Shown piece after piece: positions 33,691 through 47,000 of a DNA stretch of 64,000 nt. The notes under the pieces were generated by a model. The model saw only the letters and a program-made list of their open reading frames with translations. It was not told where the DNA came from and searched no databases. This DNA is from Dipteris shenzhenensis (taxonomy: Eukaryota > Polypodiophyta > Polypodiopsida > Gleicheniales), in the NCBI GenBank assembly GCA_047967505.1, contig CM106541.1. One strand, written 5' to 3'. Positions within the stretch are counted from its first letter, which is position 1. Every line of letters starts with the position of its first letter. The position numbers and the translations under genes are program-made.

Positions 33691-36400
33691 CAATGAACTG
33701 TTTCACAACCAATGAAGTTTTTCATAATCATTGGAATTCCAAATATTAGCTTATTCAATATTGGTAAAATTCCCACAATCAATGGAAATTTTCCCAAATT
33801 TAATGAAGCCTTTCCCAATTTTAATGAAATCCACCCAATTTCAAAATTCCCAAAATGCAACTTTTGTCCCACTTTATCTAATACTGTGTTTGTTGTAAAT
33901 ACAGTTCCCAGGTTGTGTTAGAGTTGTTGAATCAAGTGTTTTTTTCATTTGTAGTTGTTGCCTTGTTTACGGTTTGAACCACCTCCTTCTCTTCCTAAGA
34001 GGTGTTGGGGGGTGTTATAGTTGCCTTCTTGGATGAAGATTCTTTTGTTATTTGTAGTTGTTGCCTTCCTTAGGGATTAAACCAACTCCTTTCTATTCCT
34101 GGGAAGTGTTGGATGGTGTTTATGGTTGCCTTTTTGTGCTTCCCCACTTCTTGTGCCCCACCTAATGCAGGAGCACTTTATCCAAAGAGGTGCCCCCATT
34201 TTGCAACTGCTCTTTGGGCCCCCTCACAGATGTTTATGTATCTAAAGGGATCAAGATCTATTGTGCTTATACTCCCTGAGGCCTTTTGACCTCTATGGCT
34301 CCTACTCTCTTAACAGGGTAGGAGAAATCAATGCATGGTCCTTGAGTAGGGTAGTCCCATCCTTGGTGGTACAAAACTTTCCCACCTAGGCCCTTGGGGA
34401 TCAAATTTCCAACTTCTTTTTGGCCAACAACAATCTAATTACCAACTACTTTGGATTTTTGTGGGGTCTCAGTTTGGCAGTGGTCATGTCAAGAATTTCC
34501 CACCTACTCCATTCCTTTAGGGGTGTCGAGGAGTAAAAGATGACTAGTAAATCCCTTGGTTTAGGCAACATGGGGGTGGGAGGGATACATTGGATTGGAG
34601 GATAATCTTTCTTAATGAGTCCACAACTACAATCTACGACTTAGTGTGTTGTGATACTTCATACGTGACGATGCTTTCCAGAATCTAACGGACAACATTA
34701 GTTTTCCAAAGTTGACATCTATAGTGATCTCTTTTCCTCCCTAAACCATGTTTACTATCTGCATTCCCAATTTGTGTACTACCTTTTGTGTGGCATCCAT
34801 GGCCTTCCCAACAAGTCCACACAAGACTTAGGAGCTTGGGGCATACCGCCACAAATGTTATTTTGAATTAGTCTTCCAATGTCACATGCCCCTTGAGTGT
34901 TTCAGACCTTAGTGTTTGGCATGCTAGATTATTGCCAACCTTACATAGCATAAAATGTCTCAATAACATAGTGAAGCCTCATGATGGGTGCAATACATCA
35001 ATTAGAGCCACAAACAATCACCACCAATTATTAAAAAACTTTTGGGTCTAGTGCTAGCTCTTGTTCCATGGTAAAGGCAATCCCACATGTTTGTCAACCA
35101 ACATCATAAGTGAATCATCTACCTTCTTAAGATACTGAGTTCTAGCCATAGTTGATTCAAAAATGAGCCTTAACATAAGGTGCCCTTCAAATCTTTAAAC
35201 ACCTCCTCGAATGCTTCATATGATAGAACGTATTCAATAGGCACCTTAAAATTTTACCTAGCATGTACATGACTCCTATTGCCTAGCATTCCTAAACTCT
35301 TTTTGCACCTCAAACCTCTCCATCCTCTCACACACCACTCTACCCTCTCCCTAACTCCTTGTCTCTCTCTCATCCCCCTTGCCATCTTAGACCTCTTTGA
35401 ATCCCTTAACCTACCTAATCTCTTGCACAGTCTCAACCTTCTTTCATTCTCTCTCTCAACCTTGACTCCCCATCCCCTCTCATCCCCTTTTCCTTGACTG
35501 CTCTCAACTCTCTCTTGGCATTCCATGTCAAAGCCCTCTCTTAGCCCACCCGACCCTCTACAACCCTTTGAAGGCCTACGTTCTTGACCTAGCCTCTTAT
35601 TTCTACCCATATCCCACTCCTCTTAAAATCACATGTAATACTTGCTTCAAACCATTGTGCATAGCCCTCTACAAACTCTGTCTACCCTATAATTTGACTT
35701 AAGTTTGACTTGGAAGCTTGTTGATTTCTTCTCCCTTTAGCCGTTTATCACTTACCATGTATAGACCACATAGTACATCAAACGTTAGGATTTGGTCAAG
35801 TTGACTACTTTATTGATCGTTGAATGTTAGGATTAGGCGATAGTGTAGGTCATTGTAATGAGTTTTAGGTTCAAGTATTTGTCTCTTTGTGGAGATCTTA
35901 AATGACTTTGTCACTTTGTGTGGATCAAGGTTTTGACCTCATTCGCATATTGGGCAAACCATTCCATTGCATACATTTGCACATAATGAACACTAACACT
36001 TACAACTACAATAACATTCCAAAAGGCAGGGCCTCAGTGGGATCCCCACCTTGTTGATGATGAGATTGCCCAGAGAAGCAAAGCCTTCCATTCTCCCTCC
36101 ATTCTAGTTGGAAGAAATTTGATTGCACCATACTATTTTGAGTGGTTGTCTAATGTTAAAAAGTATCATCAATATCCTTGTCCTTGAGAGATGCCATAGA
36201 TGTATATCTATAAAGGTAAGCTTGCTATGTGAGATGTATAGTTGAAGTTTCATATTTCGTCATTAATGAATCATTTGCTACTCATTCTTGGACACTTCAA
36301 GTTTCCATTTTGTCAATTCTGTCGGCACTTCCAAGTTTCCATTTATTGTCAATTCTGTTGTGTTTGTCATTAATGAATGATTTTCCATCGAGTATTGATC
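33690..36400. other. Intergenic stretch, no recognisable gene
   Basis: 33700-33870 is rich in AATTCCC/TTTCCCAATTT words. The rest is unremarkable in base composition. A short minus-strand frame at 35254-35610 is Arg/Gly/Glu-rich and has no recognised motif. Confidence 0.45.
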
Positions 36401-36439
36401 ACTTCAATTAGAATTCTGTCTCAATTCTGTTGTGTTAAA

Positions 36440-36740
36440 TCCCCACTGTGATTGAAGGAGCAGCCACTAATTGTTCTGAATAGTCATCATCATCCAAAAA
36501 TTCATCAACAGGAATCAGATTGTCCGACTGCATCTGTTGAGTTGAGTTATCATGAATTGTGATCATCATCATCCCAGAATTCATAAACAGGAGACTCATT
36601 GTTTTATGAGTTAATTCAATCGTAGAGCTAAGAATTATGGAATAGTCATAGTCATGATCCCAGAATTGATCAACAGGGAACTGTTCATTCAATCGTAAGT
36701 TCGTCAGCTCAAAAGATGCAGTCGGACAATCGGATTCCGG
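36440..36740. repeat. Direct and inverted repeats upstream of EXO70
   Basis: Three imperfect copies of an ATCATCATCC/AATTCATCAACAGG unit (36480-36690). A 22-bp inverted repeat joins 36512-36533 and 36716-36737 (core TTGTCCGACTGCAT and complement, one mismatch). The right arm ends about 150 bases before the EXO70 ATG, so it may be in the promoter or 5' leader. Confidence 0.75.
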
Positions 36741-36885
36741 CGATGGGTCTGTTACTTGGAAGCGAATCCAGCCGTTACAGGCTACGTAACTACCTCACCT
36801 CCGTCATAATCGATCTTGCTTGCCTGCTTCTTGGCCTACCATTTGGTTGCACAAGCGTGTCTGCCACCTTCTGTGTCTCTCAGCA

Positions 36886-37032
36886 ATGGCCGACATAGCT
36901 GCCTTGCAGGAGCGATCCCGCCTCTTGAAGGACAGCCTCCGTCGTTCCCAGCAGCTCACCGACGATATGATCGACATCCTCAGCTCCTTCGATCGCCGCC
37001 TGTCTGCCTCTTTGGACTCTTCGACTGCGCAG
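36886..37032 (+). CDS. EXO70: EXO70 exon 1
   Basis: 49 codons, N-terminal coiled-coil-like segment. It ends S-T-A-Q, phase 0, at CAG/GCGCGT. No phase-0 GT donor lies at the homologous position. Confidence 0.85.
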
Positions 37033-40000
37033 GCGCGTCCGATCTTCTCTCTTTCGCCTTGCGCTTCTTTTACTTTCGTTCGTCGTCCTCTCTCGGTTCA
37101 AACGCACGTGTACATTCGTGTCAGAATCTCAATTGCACTAGAAGCACGCAAGCGAGAGAAAAAACATCATCACTTCGTAAGCTTGACCTCCTTTCCTAGT
37201 CTGTAGGACACAGTGCTCAACTCATTTATAGCAGTTGGAGCTCTTCTTTTCATGCTCCACGAATGCACGGAACGTTCAACACTTAATCAGAAATAGCATA
37301 TGTGCAGTTCGACTAATACAACGCTTACGTCCCTTAATTCTCTCCAAGTGTGTACGGAACAAAACAACAGTTCGAGTGAACCTCATGATCGCAATATACG
37401 ACAAGCGCAGATTACAGAGGTCAACCGTCAACTACCGTGAAGCCAGATGAGCCCAGGAACAGCCGAAATTCTCGCATATCAGTGATCAGCAACCCTGAAG
37501 CCCACGCAGGATTCCATGAGACCCCCACAATGTACAGTTGGGCTAAACACTAGTCTGCCTAGTCGTCACATTTTTAAATCGAAAGGGGAGGTATATTGTT
37601 CTTTGTTCTTAGACTTTTATGTTTCAGCCCTGCAAATTTTCAAGCAAAGCCATGGTTGGGAATCTAGTATGCCACGTATTTTGTTTCTATGGAGGAGAAC
37701 CAATATAGTCAAGGACACGAGAATATTAAAGAGGGGCTATCAACAGTATAACATGATATGGTAGCGACCTTTGCATAGTGGTTGGTATTTAACTCCACTG
37801 TGCCTAAGGGATTATGAATTCAGACCCAATTGGTATGAGCGATATCTCTAGTTTCGAACAGAAAATTCAAGCATGGAGGCACCCGTTGATGCAGAAGATG
37901 CTCTGAAGTCTTGCTTCTGGCTTTGCCCAGTGCGTTTCTCTGGCTCAAACTGCTGATTTCCAGCGGGAAACTGTGACTGGACTATGATGTTGACATGACG
38001 CAGACTAGCTACAAAAACTCAAGTTTGTCTTGCAGTGAAGCAGAAAATCACGTTATCACTGTGGGAATCGAGCTGGAGCCTGGGCTTCAGGAAGAGTTAG
38101 ATGAGATGACGTCTCCAAATGCATATTTTCCGATTTGAGACGTTGCTTTCTGAAAGAAACTATTTGGGCGACTGAGTTTAAAATCAATACACGTATAATT
38201 CTAGGATTAACAGGCACCGTTCCAAATTTTAGTAATTCTCTTTTCAAGAATATTCAGAAAAACTAGATTCATTAGGCATTTGAAAGAGAAAACCCACTGA
38301 AGGCATACTGGTTGCACCAGGTGGGCAGGCCCAGCAGTTTCCATGACACCTCTGGCAATAATTTCTCTGACAAGGTCTGCTGGAAAACTGATACGATGGA
38401 TGACGATAAGCTTTTGGTAAATACTTTTCTTTGATTGTCAAAAGTATACTACAGTCAAACTTTTTAAAACATGCTCTAGAATTCATGCCTACGTTAGGCA
38501 CTAATCAACTCAGGACAATATTATAACAAAGAAAGCAAACATTGAATCAATCTTCGGCCTTTTGCTCCAGCCCATTGAGGCTTGTATGAGTTTCTCCTTT
38601 CTGGTGTACATTGTACTCCATAGGCCTGCGAGGCCTCCCGCGGACGTTAATACATCTCTCTCTCTCTCTCTCTCTCTCTGCATCAGCACGGGAAACACTT
38701 TAACCATCGGCACTTATTTCCTGGGAGTAGTCAAATGCAGGCAAACTCAGATAGAGCAACAACACATTAAGACCACTTCCAAGGCACCAATCGCAGAGGA
38801 AGAGGGAGAATTGTCTCCATTTTTTTACAGAACAGCCCACAGCTGACAACACATATCACTTGTTAGTACTAGATGCATGTACATGTCTCCAGTGCATGGG
38901 CTGGGAGACCCTGGAGAATTTTGTAAGGTCTACGGAGGATAGAATCATCATCATCATAATCTCTCTCTCTCTCTCTCTCTCGTTCTTCTCTCTTCCCTTT
39001 GTTACCTTGTTTTGATGATTCTCAAATGGTGATTCTATACGTTAAGCCTTATAAAGATGCATATTTCTAGTTACCATTGTAAGTGAGGTTATGTGCCTGT
39101 GGTTTATTAACAACAAAATCTTAGGTAACAAGGATAACTTTTAATCATGCATGTTGTAATATTATCAGACCTTCGGCTGTCATTCTTTCTGCCTGAACAT
39201 TTACTTTTTTTGGCCTGTAATACAGGTTCACACACACAACATTAGAAAGGCCCATGAGAACATTGATAAGACGATAAAGGCAGCAGAAGATATTTTAAAA
39301 GAGTGTGATGTGTGTCGGCAGGTAAATCAAAGTGTTCTGTCATTTTTACAACAAATACACTACATCACTTTTTAAGAAATTAAGTTATTAGTCCAGCTGT
39401 CTCCCTCATACACTGGGACCTGAGAGATTAAAGTCCTCTACTGAATCCCCCTTGCTGATCCAAATAGATCTTCTCCACCAGGTGTCTATCCACGAACTTT
39501 GGCCTCACATACAGCTGTCCTTGAATTCGACCTCCTATGAGCCCTTCACAAGAATGTAGCTAATCCTTAAGCTCTCCAGAGCCACCCTAGCATCCTCCTC
39601 TGCTCATGGCTCCCCAGCCCGACACACAGACTTTAATGGGTTAACCACATGAACCTCTAGTCTCATACTGAGCAACAAATAAGTGATCTCTCCAAGAACT
39701 GTCATTAACATCTGGGGATCTTCACCCTCCACTGAGAACATCCGAACAGACCACATACTCAAAACTGTAGAATACAGACCCTGCTTCCCCACCATTGTTG
39801 AGGTCCCCCAATGCAAGTGGGACTATGGCTAGCCATGCAGCCTCCATCTGGAGCGTTGCCTACCATCAAAGCAAGCCATGCACCTAATTGAAGCGCCAAC
39901 CATTGCTTGAAATCCATCCACCCCATCACTCTTCCAAATCAAATTGTTGCTCCAGTCTATGCCTCCAAGCCCATCTTACCACAACTCTAGAATCCTACTC

Positions 40001-43000
40001 TCCACCCAGACTGGTCTGTCCTCCCATTGCTTATGTTGAATCTAGAACCATAGGCTCCATGGTTAACTCTTCTATGTCAAATATGTGCATGGTTACACAA
40101 ATTTCTACGTCACTTCTAGTTGTCCACATGCGCTAGCATACTTGACACAATGAGCAAAAACTATACACGCTTGTTCCTAAGCTAGGATATGTGTCACATG
40201 ACATTCTTCTGATGCCAGGGCTCCTCAATTTTCGTTTTCTGATCTACACAATGAGCAAACACTACACGTGTTTGTTCCCCAACAAGGATATGTGCCTCAT
40301 TTGAGAATAGGGATGTCTTCTCCCCTCGGTCAAGCCCCATTTCTCTCCTAATTTCGGGAGTTATGGGTGGGGCATATTAACCTCTAACAACCCCTCTCAC
40401 TAACCTATTGTGGACTTCCCGAGTGAGTTGCTCCAAATACTCTCTAGAAAGGGCACTGAGGAGCACATCGAAGGCAGCCTCTACTACGAGCCATACACCT
40501 GCACATCCTACTCATGCTTCATGATGAAGTAGCATTGATCAACTCCCGTGCCCTCCAACTAATTGTGAAACACTAGGCCCATTGAAATCTGGTCTGTGAC
40601 ATCCATGATCCTTTTGAGCCTAACAAAATCACACGCCAATGTTATTGCTCTGTGGTTTGTCAAAGATGAGGCTACTACCTAATTTCTCCAACTGAGCCAC
40701 TAGAGGCCATTCTGTGAGGCGCTGATCGTGGAAGACAACTCTAGAAAAAGAACTTGCTATAAAAAAGTCTGTTTTCAGAGAACCCAGCTCAATGCCTAGG
40801 GAATCTTTGAAATAGGGGCCGACAACCAAGGTGGAATGAAGACCTCGCTCACTGAATACATAGAAGACACCTGCAGGCTTAGCCTTGCAGGATGCACCTG
40901 CCTCTCAATGGTGGTCATCCAGGATCTTGACGTCCCGTGCTCCCAAACGGCACACAAGATTTAGATAATTTCTTAACTAGGGTGGCTGCTGGAGTACTTG
41001 ATGGCCTTACATCACCAAACTGTAGTGGGTGACCTAAATGTTGATGCTGGACACAGTCTCCCATAAACTACCCTCTACCGATAACACAAAGCGATGTTAG
41101 GAAGGAATAGTCACTTTCTTCCATAGTTGGGAACGGGAATTTTTCGGGAACGGGGGGGGGGGTTTGGAACGGGAACGTTTCGGAAGGGGGAACGGGGGAA
41201 TGGGAACGGGAACGCCACATCAGATGACACATCATCAAATCACATGGAAAGATACCAAAATATGCTAAGAATAACCAGATGTAGCAACTTTAAGCTTTCC
41301 ATTTGATCTTTGGACTTTGAAAGACACAAAATCCTTAGAAAACTGAAATAAACATCAATGCAAATTGCATTGTGCAATGTGCAATGTGCATAAACTTTAA
41401 AGTTTAAAGCTTTAAGTCATAGAATTGCAGATCATAGAAGCTCGAGCATATAATATGCAAAATACAAGAAAAGGAGGCCATGCCTCAAGCCTGAACAAAA
41501 GGCCTCAATACCAAATAGTAGTTACAAAAAAGGACTCGAGACTCTCGAGTCAAGTACATGGTATATAGGAAAATAGAGAGTCAAGCTTGCCGCCTAATGG
41601 TCTACAAGAACAGAGGACTCTCCCTCATCCTGCTGAGCCTCATCATCATCCTCATGCTCATCCTCAGGAGCACCCTCTACATCACTGTCGGAGTCCTCAT
41701 GTGGTCGAAATCCAAGATACAGTTCAGGAGTGCAATCTGCCCTGAACTTGTTAAGCAAATGCAAGTTTGCATTAACAAATACAAGATCTTTTGCCTTCCC
41801 ATAGTCCTCCCACCAACAAAAGGAGGAAATCTTGAACCTGTCTGCCGGTGCAACCTCCAATCTAAATAACCCTTTTCCTTGTCTATGAAATGATAGCTCC
41901 TCCTACACCTTCCTCCTATTATCTGCACTTGGGACAAGTCGTCTCAATATCTATTCCCATCCTTGCACCACCTCCTTATATGTTTCTTGCCCCTTCCCTT
42001 GAAATTTTGCATCCAAAACAAAGGCTGCAGCCTCTAAAAGTCAATGATATTCTGTCCACCAAGAGGTTGCAAGTCCCCTAATCTCCTCCTTCCTCCAAGC
42101 ATGTAAGTTATCAATGCTCTGAATAGTCTCAATCATCCTATCCAGCCCTTCATACACCTTCCCAATGCAAGGACTATCCCCATCAATAAGCCTCAACATC
42201 AAAATAATAAGCTTTGAAACCCGAAGCAAGAGGCGAACATCATCCCAAAATATGCCATCCAAGGCAATGGTCTTGCATCTCTAAGCCCCTACAGTGCTAC
42301 ACTCACGCCATGCAACCCACTCACTCGAAACAACAAGCTGTCTCAATTGAGTTTTTAGCTTAAAAAGACGCCTCAACATGATGAAATTATATGCGAAGCG
42401 CTCTCAAAATACTTCAGGAGATTCTTGTTTGGGCATATCTTGCAAAAAACAGCCAAGATGTAGTGGTGGTGAGTGATGAAAGAGACAACATGATTACCCA
42501 TATCAAAGATAGGATCCACCCAATCCAACTTACCAATATCCTTTAGGAGATTATTCAGCCCATGTACCATGCAAGGAGTGAAGGTAAAATGAGGCTACTT
42601 CGCTTCAAGAATCCTCCCCGCTGCCCTGTTGGCGTTCTCACCATCCGAAACAAACTGGATGACATGTTGTGCCCCAACATATTCAATGGCCTCCATCCAA
42701 ATGCTAGCCAACCTCTCGGCTGATTTTCCCGCCTCTGAATTATCAATAGCTTTAATGAAAAAGCTAGCCCCTCTGGAGTATGCAATGATGCCTTGAATAG
42801 AGCGGCTCCTAGTGTCACTCCATCCGTCTCCCATCAATGTGACATTGCATCTCAGCCATATGTCTTTGATGGGAGCCAAAGCATGCTCTATGGCCATCTT
42901 CTCTGTCACCAAGATTGTGGTGCGCAGCCCCTCACATGAGGGGGGAGTGTAAGATGGACCAAATGCTGCAATCTCCTTCACGATATCAATGAAGTAAGGA

Positions 43001-43982
43001 TTGGAGGCCTTCCCTGTGGGCACATCTGCTCCATAAAAGAATCCTCCCACTGCTGCATCTACCTGTGCCCTCCTCCTAGGATGCCATGAGGCCACAAGGC
43101 TAGCCTGCACGACTCTCGGAGCCACTGAACTAGCAGCCCCTGAAGGTGTAGATGAAGCTCTACTCCCGAAGGAGGCGGCAGAAATGGAAGAAGCAGGAGT
43201 TGTTGCACCTGGGGCTGGTGGTGGCACTGATGGTCGACCTCGAGGATCAAGAATGGCAAGTTGCTTGTTTGCCTCCATGTCCAATTTCTCTGCAAGTGCC
43301 ACAAAACGTGCATGCTCATGATTGGGAACAGCAGGGCAACAATTAATGCCATGATTTAAAACTTTGCATAGATGAGCTCGCACTCGGCCTACCCCTCCAC
43401 TTTTTCCTTTGTTACAAAAGTGGCAAGGCCACTGGCATGCTCCTCCTCCTTTCGAATTGGCGTACTTGGACACGGGATCCACGTCCTTCCACCACTCGGA
43501 TTTCTGGTCCGTGTCAATGCCTCATGGAGGAGCCATTGAGTGGGCTAAGAGAAGAGGGAGGGAGTGTGGAGAGAGGAGGGGGGGCTTTTGGTGGAGACTT
43601 GGAGAGGGCTGAGCACCGAGTCGTGAGCAATGAGAGAAGGGGGCTGAAGGGAGTGGAAGGAGCAAAAGGGAATGGAAGGAGAGGGGGCTGAGTGGCTGGG
43701 GGTAGAGAAGGGAGTGGAAGGGGGAGGGGCTGAGTGGAAGGGAGGGGGCTGAGTGGAGAAGGTTCAAGAGAGTAGAAGGAGAGGGGCTGAGTAGAAGGGA
43801 GTGGAAGGAGGGGGGGCTGAGTGGAAGGGAGTGGAAGGAGAGGGGAGTGAGTGGAAGGAGAGGGAGTAGAAGGGAGTGGGAGGGGAGGGGGCTGAGTGGG
43901 AGTAGAAGGGAGTTGGAGGGAGGGTGGAGAGTGGGAAAACCCCCTGTCAGCAGCTAAAGGCGTTCCCCGCACAACCCTAATC

Positions 43983-44027
<45 letters not shown>

Positions 44028-47000
44028 GAATGAATGTATTAAAGTCCTCTTGAGACCCTTAAGGTTTACATCCAATGAAAAGAATTATATACTGGCTTTA
44101 CATGTTGTGAGAACTTGCTTGACTAGCTTGTGCTCCAAGACTTACCTTTAGATAGCTTCCAAGCTTTTAGGCCGGCTGTTCCAGCAGAGTTTTCAGGGCA
44201 CCTGTCTTAGAAGGGGTTTGGTTGCTTTATTGTGTCCTAATACCACTAATTTTTTCTCTAATGTATGAATAGACTAGATACTTAGCATGTGTTGCTCATC
44301 TTCTACCTCCCCTGTGGGGCAGATTTTGCAGATTCTTTCCTCCCTTGGGATCCTGGGTCTTGCCCGCTTGCCCCTCTCCACCTCTAGCTCATGTGACCTG
44401 GTTCTATTTTGCAAATTAAATGTCTTTTGAAAAGTGATATATCATCCCCAGGACATTTATGCATTCCATACCTGTCCATTGGGTTAATTTCCAACTTGTA
44501 AAACTGCATTCTTGTTCCCGGGTCACACCATAATTTCTATCAGCAGCTTTTATGCACCGTAGCTCCAACCATTCCTCCCAGTCTCTGTACCAGCCGTTGG
44601 TCGTTGTAGCCTCCATTGCTTATGTGGATCCGACTTGCATCCATCTTCCCAAGCTTATTTAGGTACCCCATGTATTGGCATAATGCTTCTCGTCTAGTGA
44701 TATCATACCAGTCTCAGCTAGTAGGATGGAATAGGGTGTCTGCTTGAACCCTAGTTCTAAGCATTTATCACTGTTTCTATTCTTTTCCAATATGCTCTGG
44801 GTGACCAGGCTAGGCACCCATAGAGGGTCAATATTTGCACAAGCATGGTGCATAGAAATTTTTTCATCTCCCAATTCCATAGTTGTGCCTTCTTGTACTT
44901 ATTTTTGGAAGCTGTAGAGAGCTTTCTAACCTCCCAGAATTCTTCTTTCCACACACATATTCCACTTGTAGTTATTTGCAAATTCCAGCCCTAGGTATTT
45001 GTATGTGGTGACTCTTTCCAAAGTCTCTCCTTCGATTGTGAAGTCCATCTGTTTATTTCGAGTCCCGATCAGCATTACTTTTGTTTTTGCAATGTTGATC
45101 TCCTTGGCTGAGTAATTGCAGAAAGAACCCAATGCATCCAAGTGAGTTTGCATGTCCCTCTTATCTTTTTCAAAGAATACTACATCATCCGCTTAAATGA
45201 GTACAATGCAAGTGTGCAGCATCAGGTAGATTCCTTTAAGAAAAGGTAGTAGATTGGGTTGGGAAATCTTTTTTGAAATCTAATTTTAACATCACAAAAC
45301 TTTGGATCATGGATGCAGGTCGAGTCCAGGATCCTAGATGAACCCACCACAGATTTGGATGGTTACCTATCGGCAATAGACCAATTGCAAGGAAACATCA
45401 AGTTTTTTATGAGCAACCGTTGGTTAAAGGGAAGCGATGGAACACTGCATCATGCCGAGTCCTTGCTATCAAAAGCTATGATAAAACTAGAAGCATTGTT
45501 CAAACAAATCCTAACTGAGAACAGGTTTGCTTCTGACCCAATTGCAATTGTAGCTTCTGAAGTATTATAACGTTTGATGTACTATGAGTTACACCCAAAA
45601 AATATTTTTAAATTCTATCAATTAAAGCTTGCTCACCTATTCTGATTCTTTGTACTGCAATATATTAGCAACATTATTTTATGAGAAAGGGTTTTAAATA
45701 TGCTTTGAATCCTTACTGCAGTAAAATCATTGAGCCAGCCCACCTCTTCAAGTTATTGCCAAGCACATCAAATGACTCACATATATTGCCAGGTGGTTAT
45801 TCTGGCCCTATTAGGTCTGCAAATGACTCCATAAAAAATGCAGCTCTACCTGTAAACATTGATAAAACAATTCAAGGGGAGAAGTATGAAGCTGCAAACC
45901 CCATCCTTCCAAACCTCTTCTCCTCCCAATCTCTTCCTCTTTTGCATGGAGTTGCCCGACGCATGATTTCTGCTGGTTACACTCAACAATGCCTTAAAGC
46001 TTACAGGTAGCTGCATCTTGAAAATGAATGTCACAAGTTCTTTTTTCAAGTTAGCATTACTAAATCCACTGTAAGTTCGAACCAAAAAAGACCTTATGGA
46101 TCCAAAATTAGTAAATGAACTGCATAAGCTTCTACCTTGAATGGATCCGGCTTGAAGTCTCATAAACAACATAACTTCTAAACTTTTGAAATTTGTTCTC
46201 TTCCTAAAATTGAGGCCAAAATTTGTGTAGAGCTTGAATCAAAGGAGAAACTTGTCTTTCTTAACTAAAAATTAATCATTTGTGTGACATAAAGTCATTA
46301 GACTTCTTTTACTCATAATAGCCGTGATTGCTTTGATTGGGAACACTGATGTCACTTTTAAAGCAATTCTGAGTGAAAAGAAACATACTACAGCAAGACT
46401 ACAAGGGACTACAGCATTCATATCCTGACGATAACCATCATAAACCCTTAGAGGTGGCTAATAGTGCCACCTAATTTTAGCTTGGAAAATAGAAGAAAAG
46501 AACTGTTGATTCCACACATCAAGAAAGAGGAGGGTTGAATTGAATGTTTTGAAAATCCTCTTTTTAAGGTGGAAAATCTCTCTTTAGCAAGCAGTTCTTA
46601 ATTTATAGGGCAAAGCAACCAAACATGCACAAAATTTCACAAAATGTTTGTAGGCCAAATCAACCCGAGGTGCACGCAACCCCTTCCATGAATGATGATT
46701 GCACAAGTTGTGACCCTGATGGCCAAAGCGACTCATACAAGTAAAACCAAGACAAAAGAAAAGTGAAAACCCTCCTCTGTAGACAGCTAGGCAAGAGGTG
46801 AGTACTACCAGATCATGCCTCTGGCGCTGCTGGATAATAAGAAGTCTTTGAAGTTTGTGAGAGTGCAAAGAATACAAAACATTGGAGCAAACCTAAGAAA
46901 GCTGAAATGGATTGCACCCACCATGAAATATAAACAAACAATCAGTTTTTAAGGAAACCTTAAAGCTAGAGTGACAAGCGGCATAGTATAGTGCAAATTT

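Noticed and set aside
37768-37845. Functional tRNA gene
   Set aside because: The boxes are degenerate and no cloverleaf can be drawn. At most it is a SINE head.
41115-41220. Terminal inverted repeat of the hAT element
   Set aside because: No complementary copy was found on the other side up to about 44.0 kb; low-complexity sequence is the simpler reading.
43514-43984. Pro/Ser/Leu-rich frames upstream of the hAT remnant
   Set aside because: They arise from the purine-rich minisatellite.
45525-45570. Read-through of EXO70 exon 3 to a stop
   Set aside because: Splicing at AACAG/GTTTGC to exon 4 restores the family sequence S-K-I-I-E-P and correct phase.
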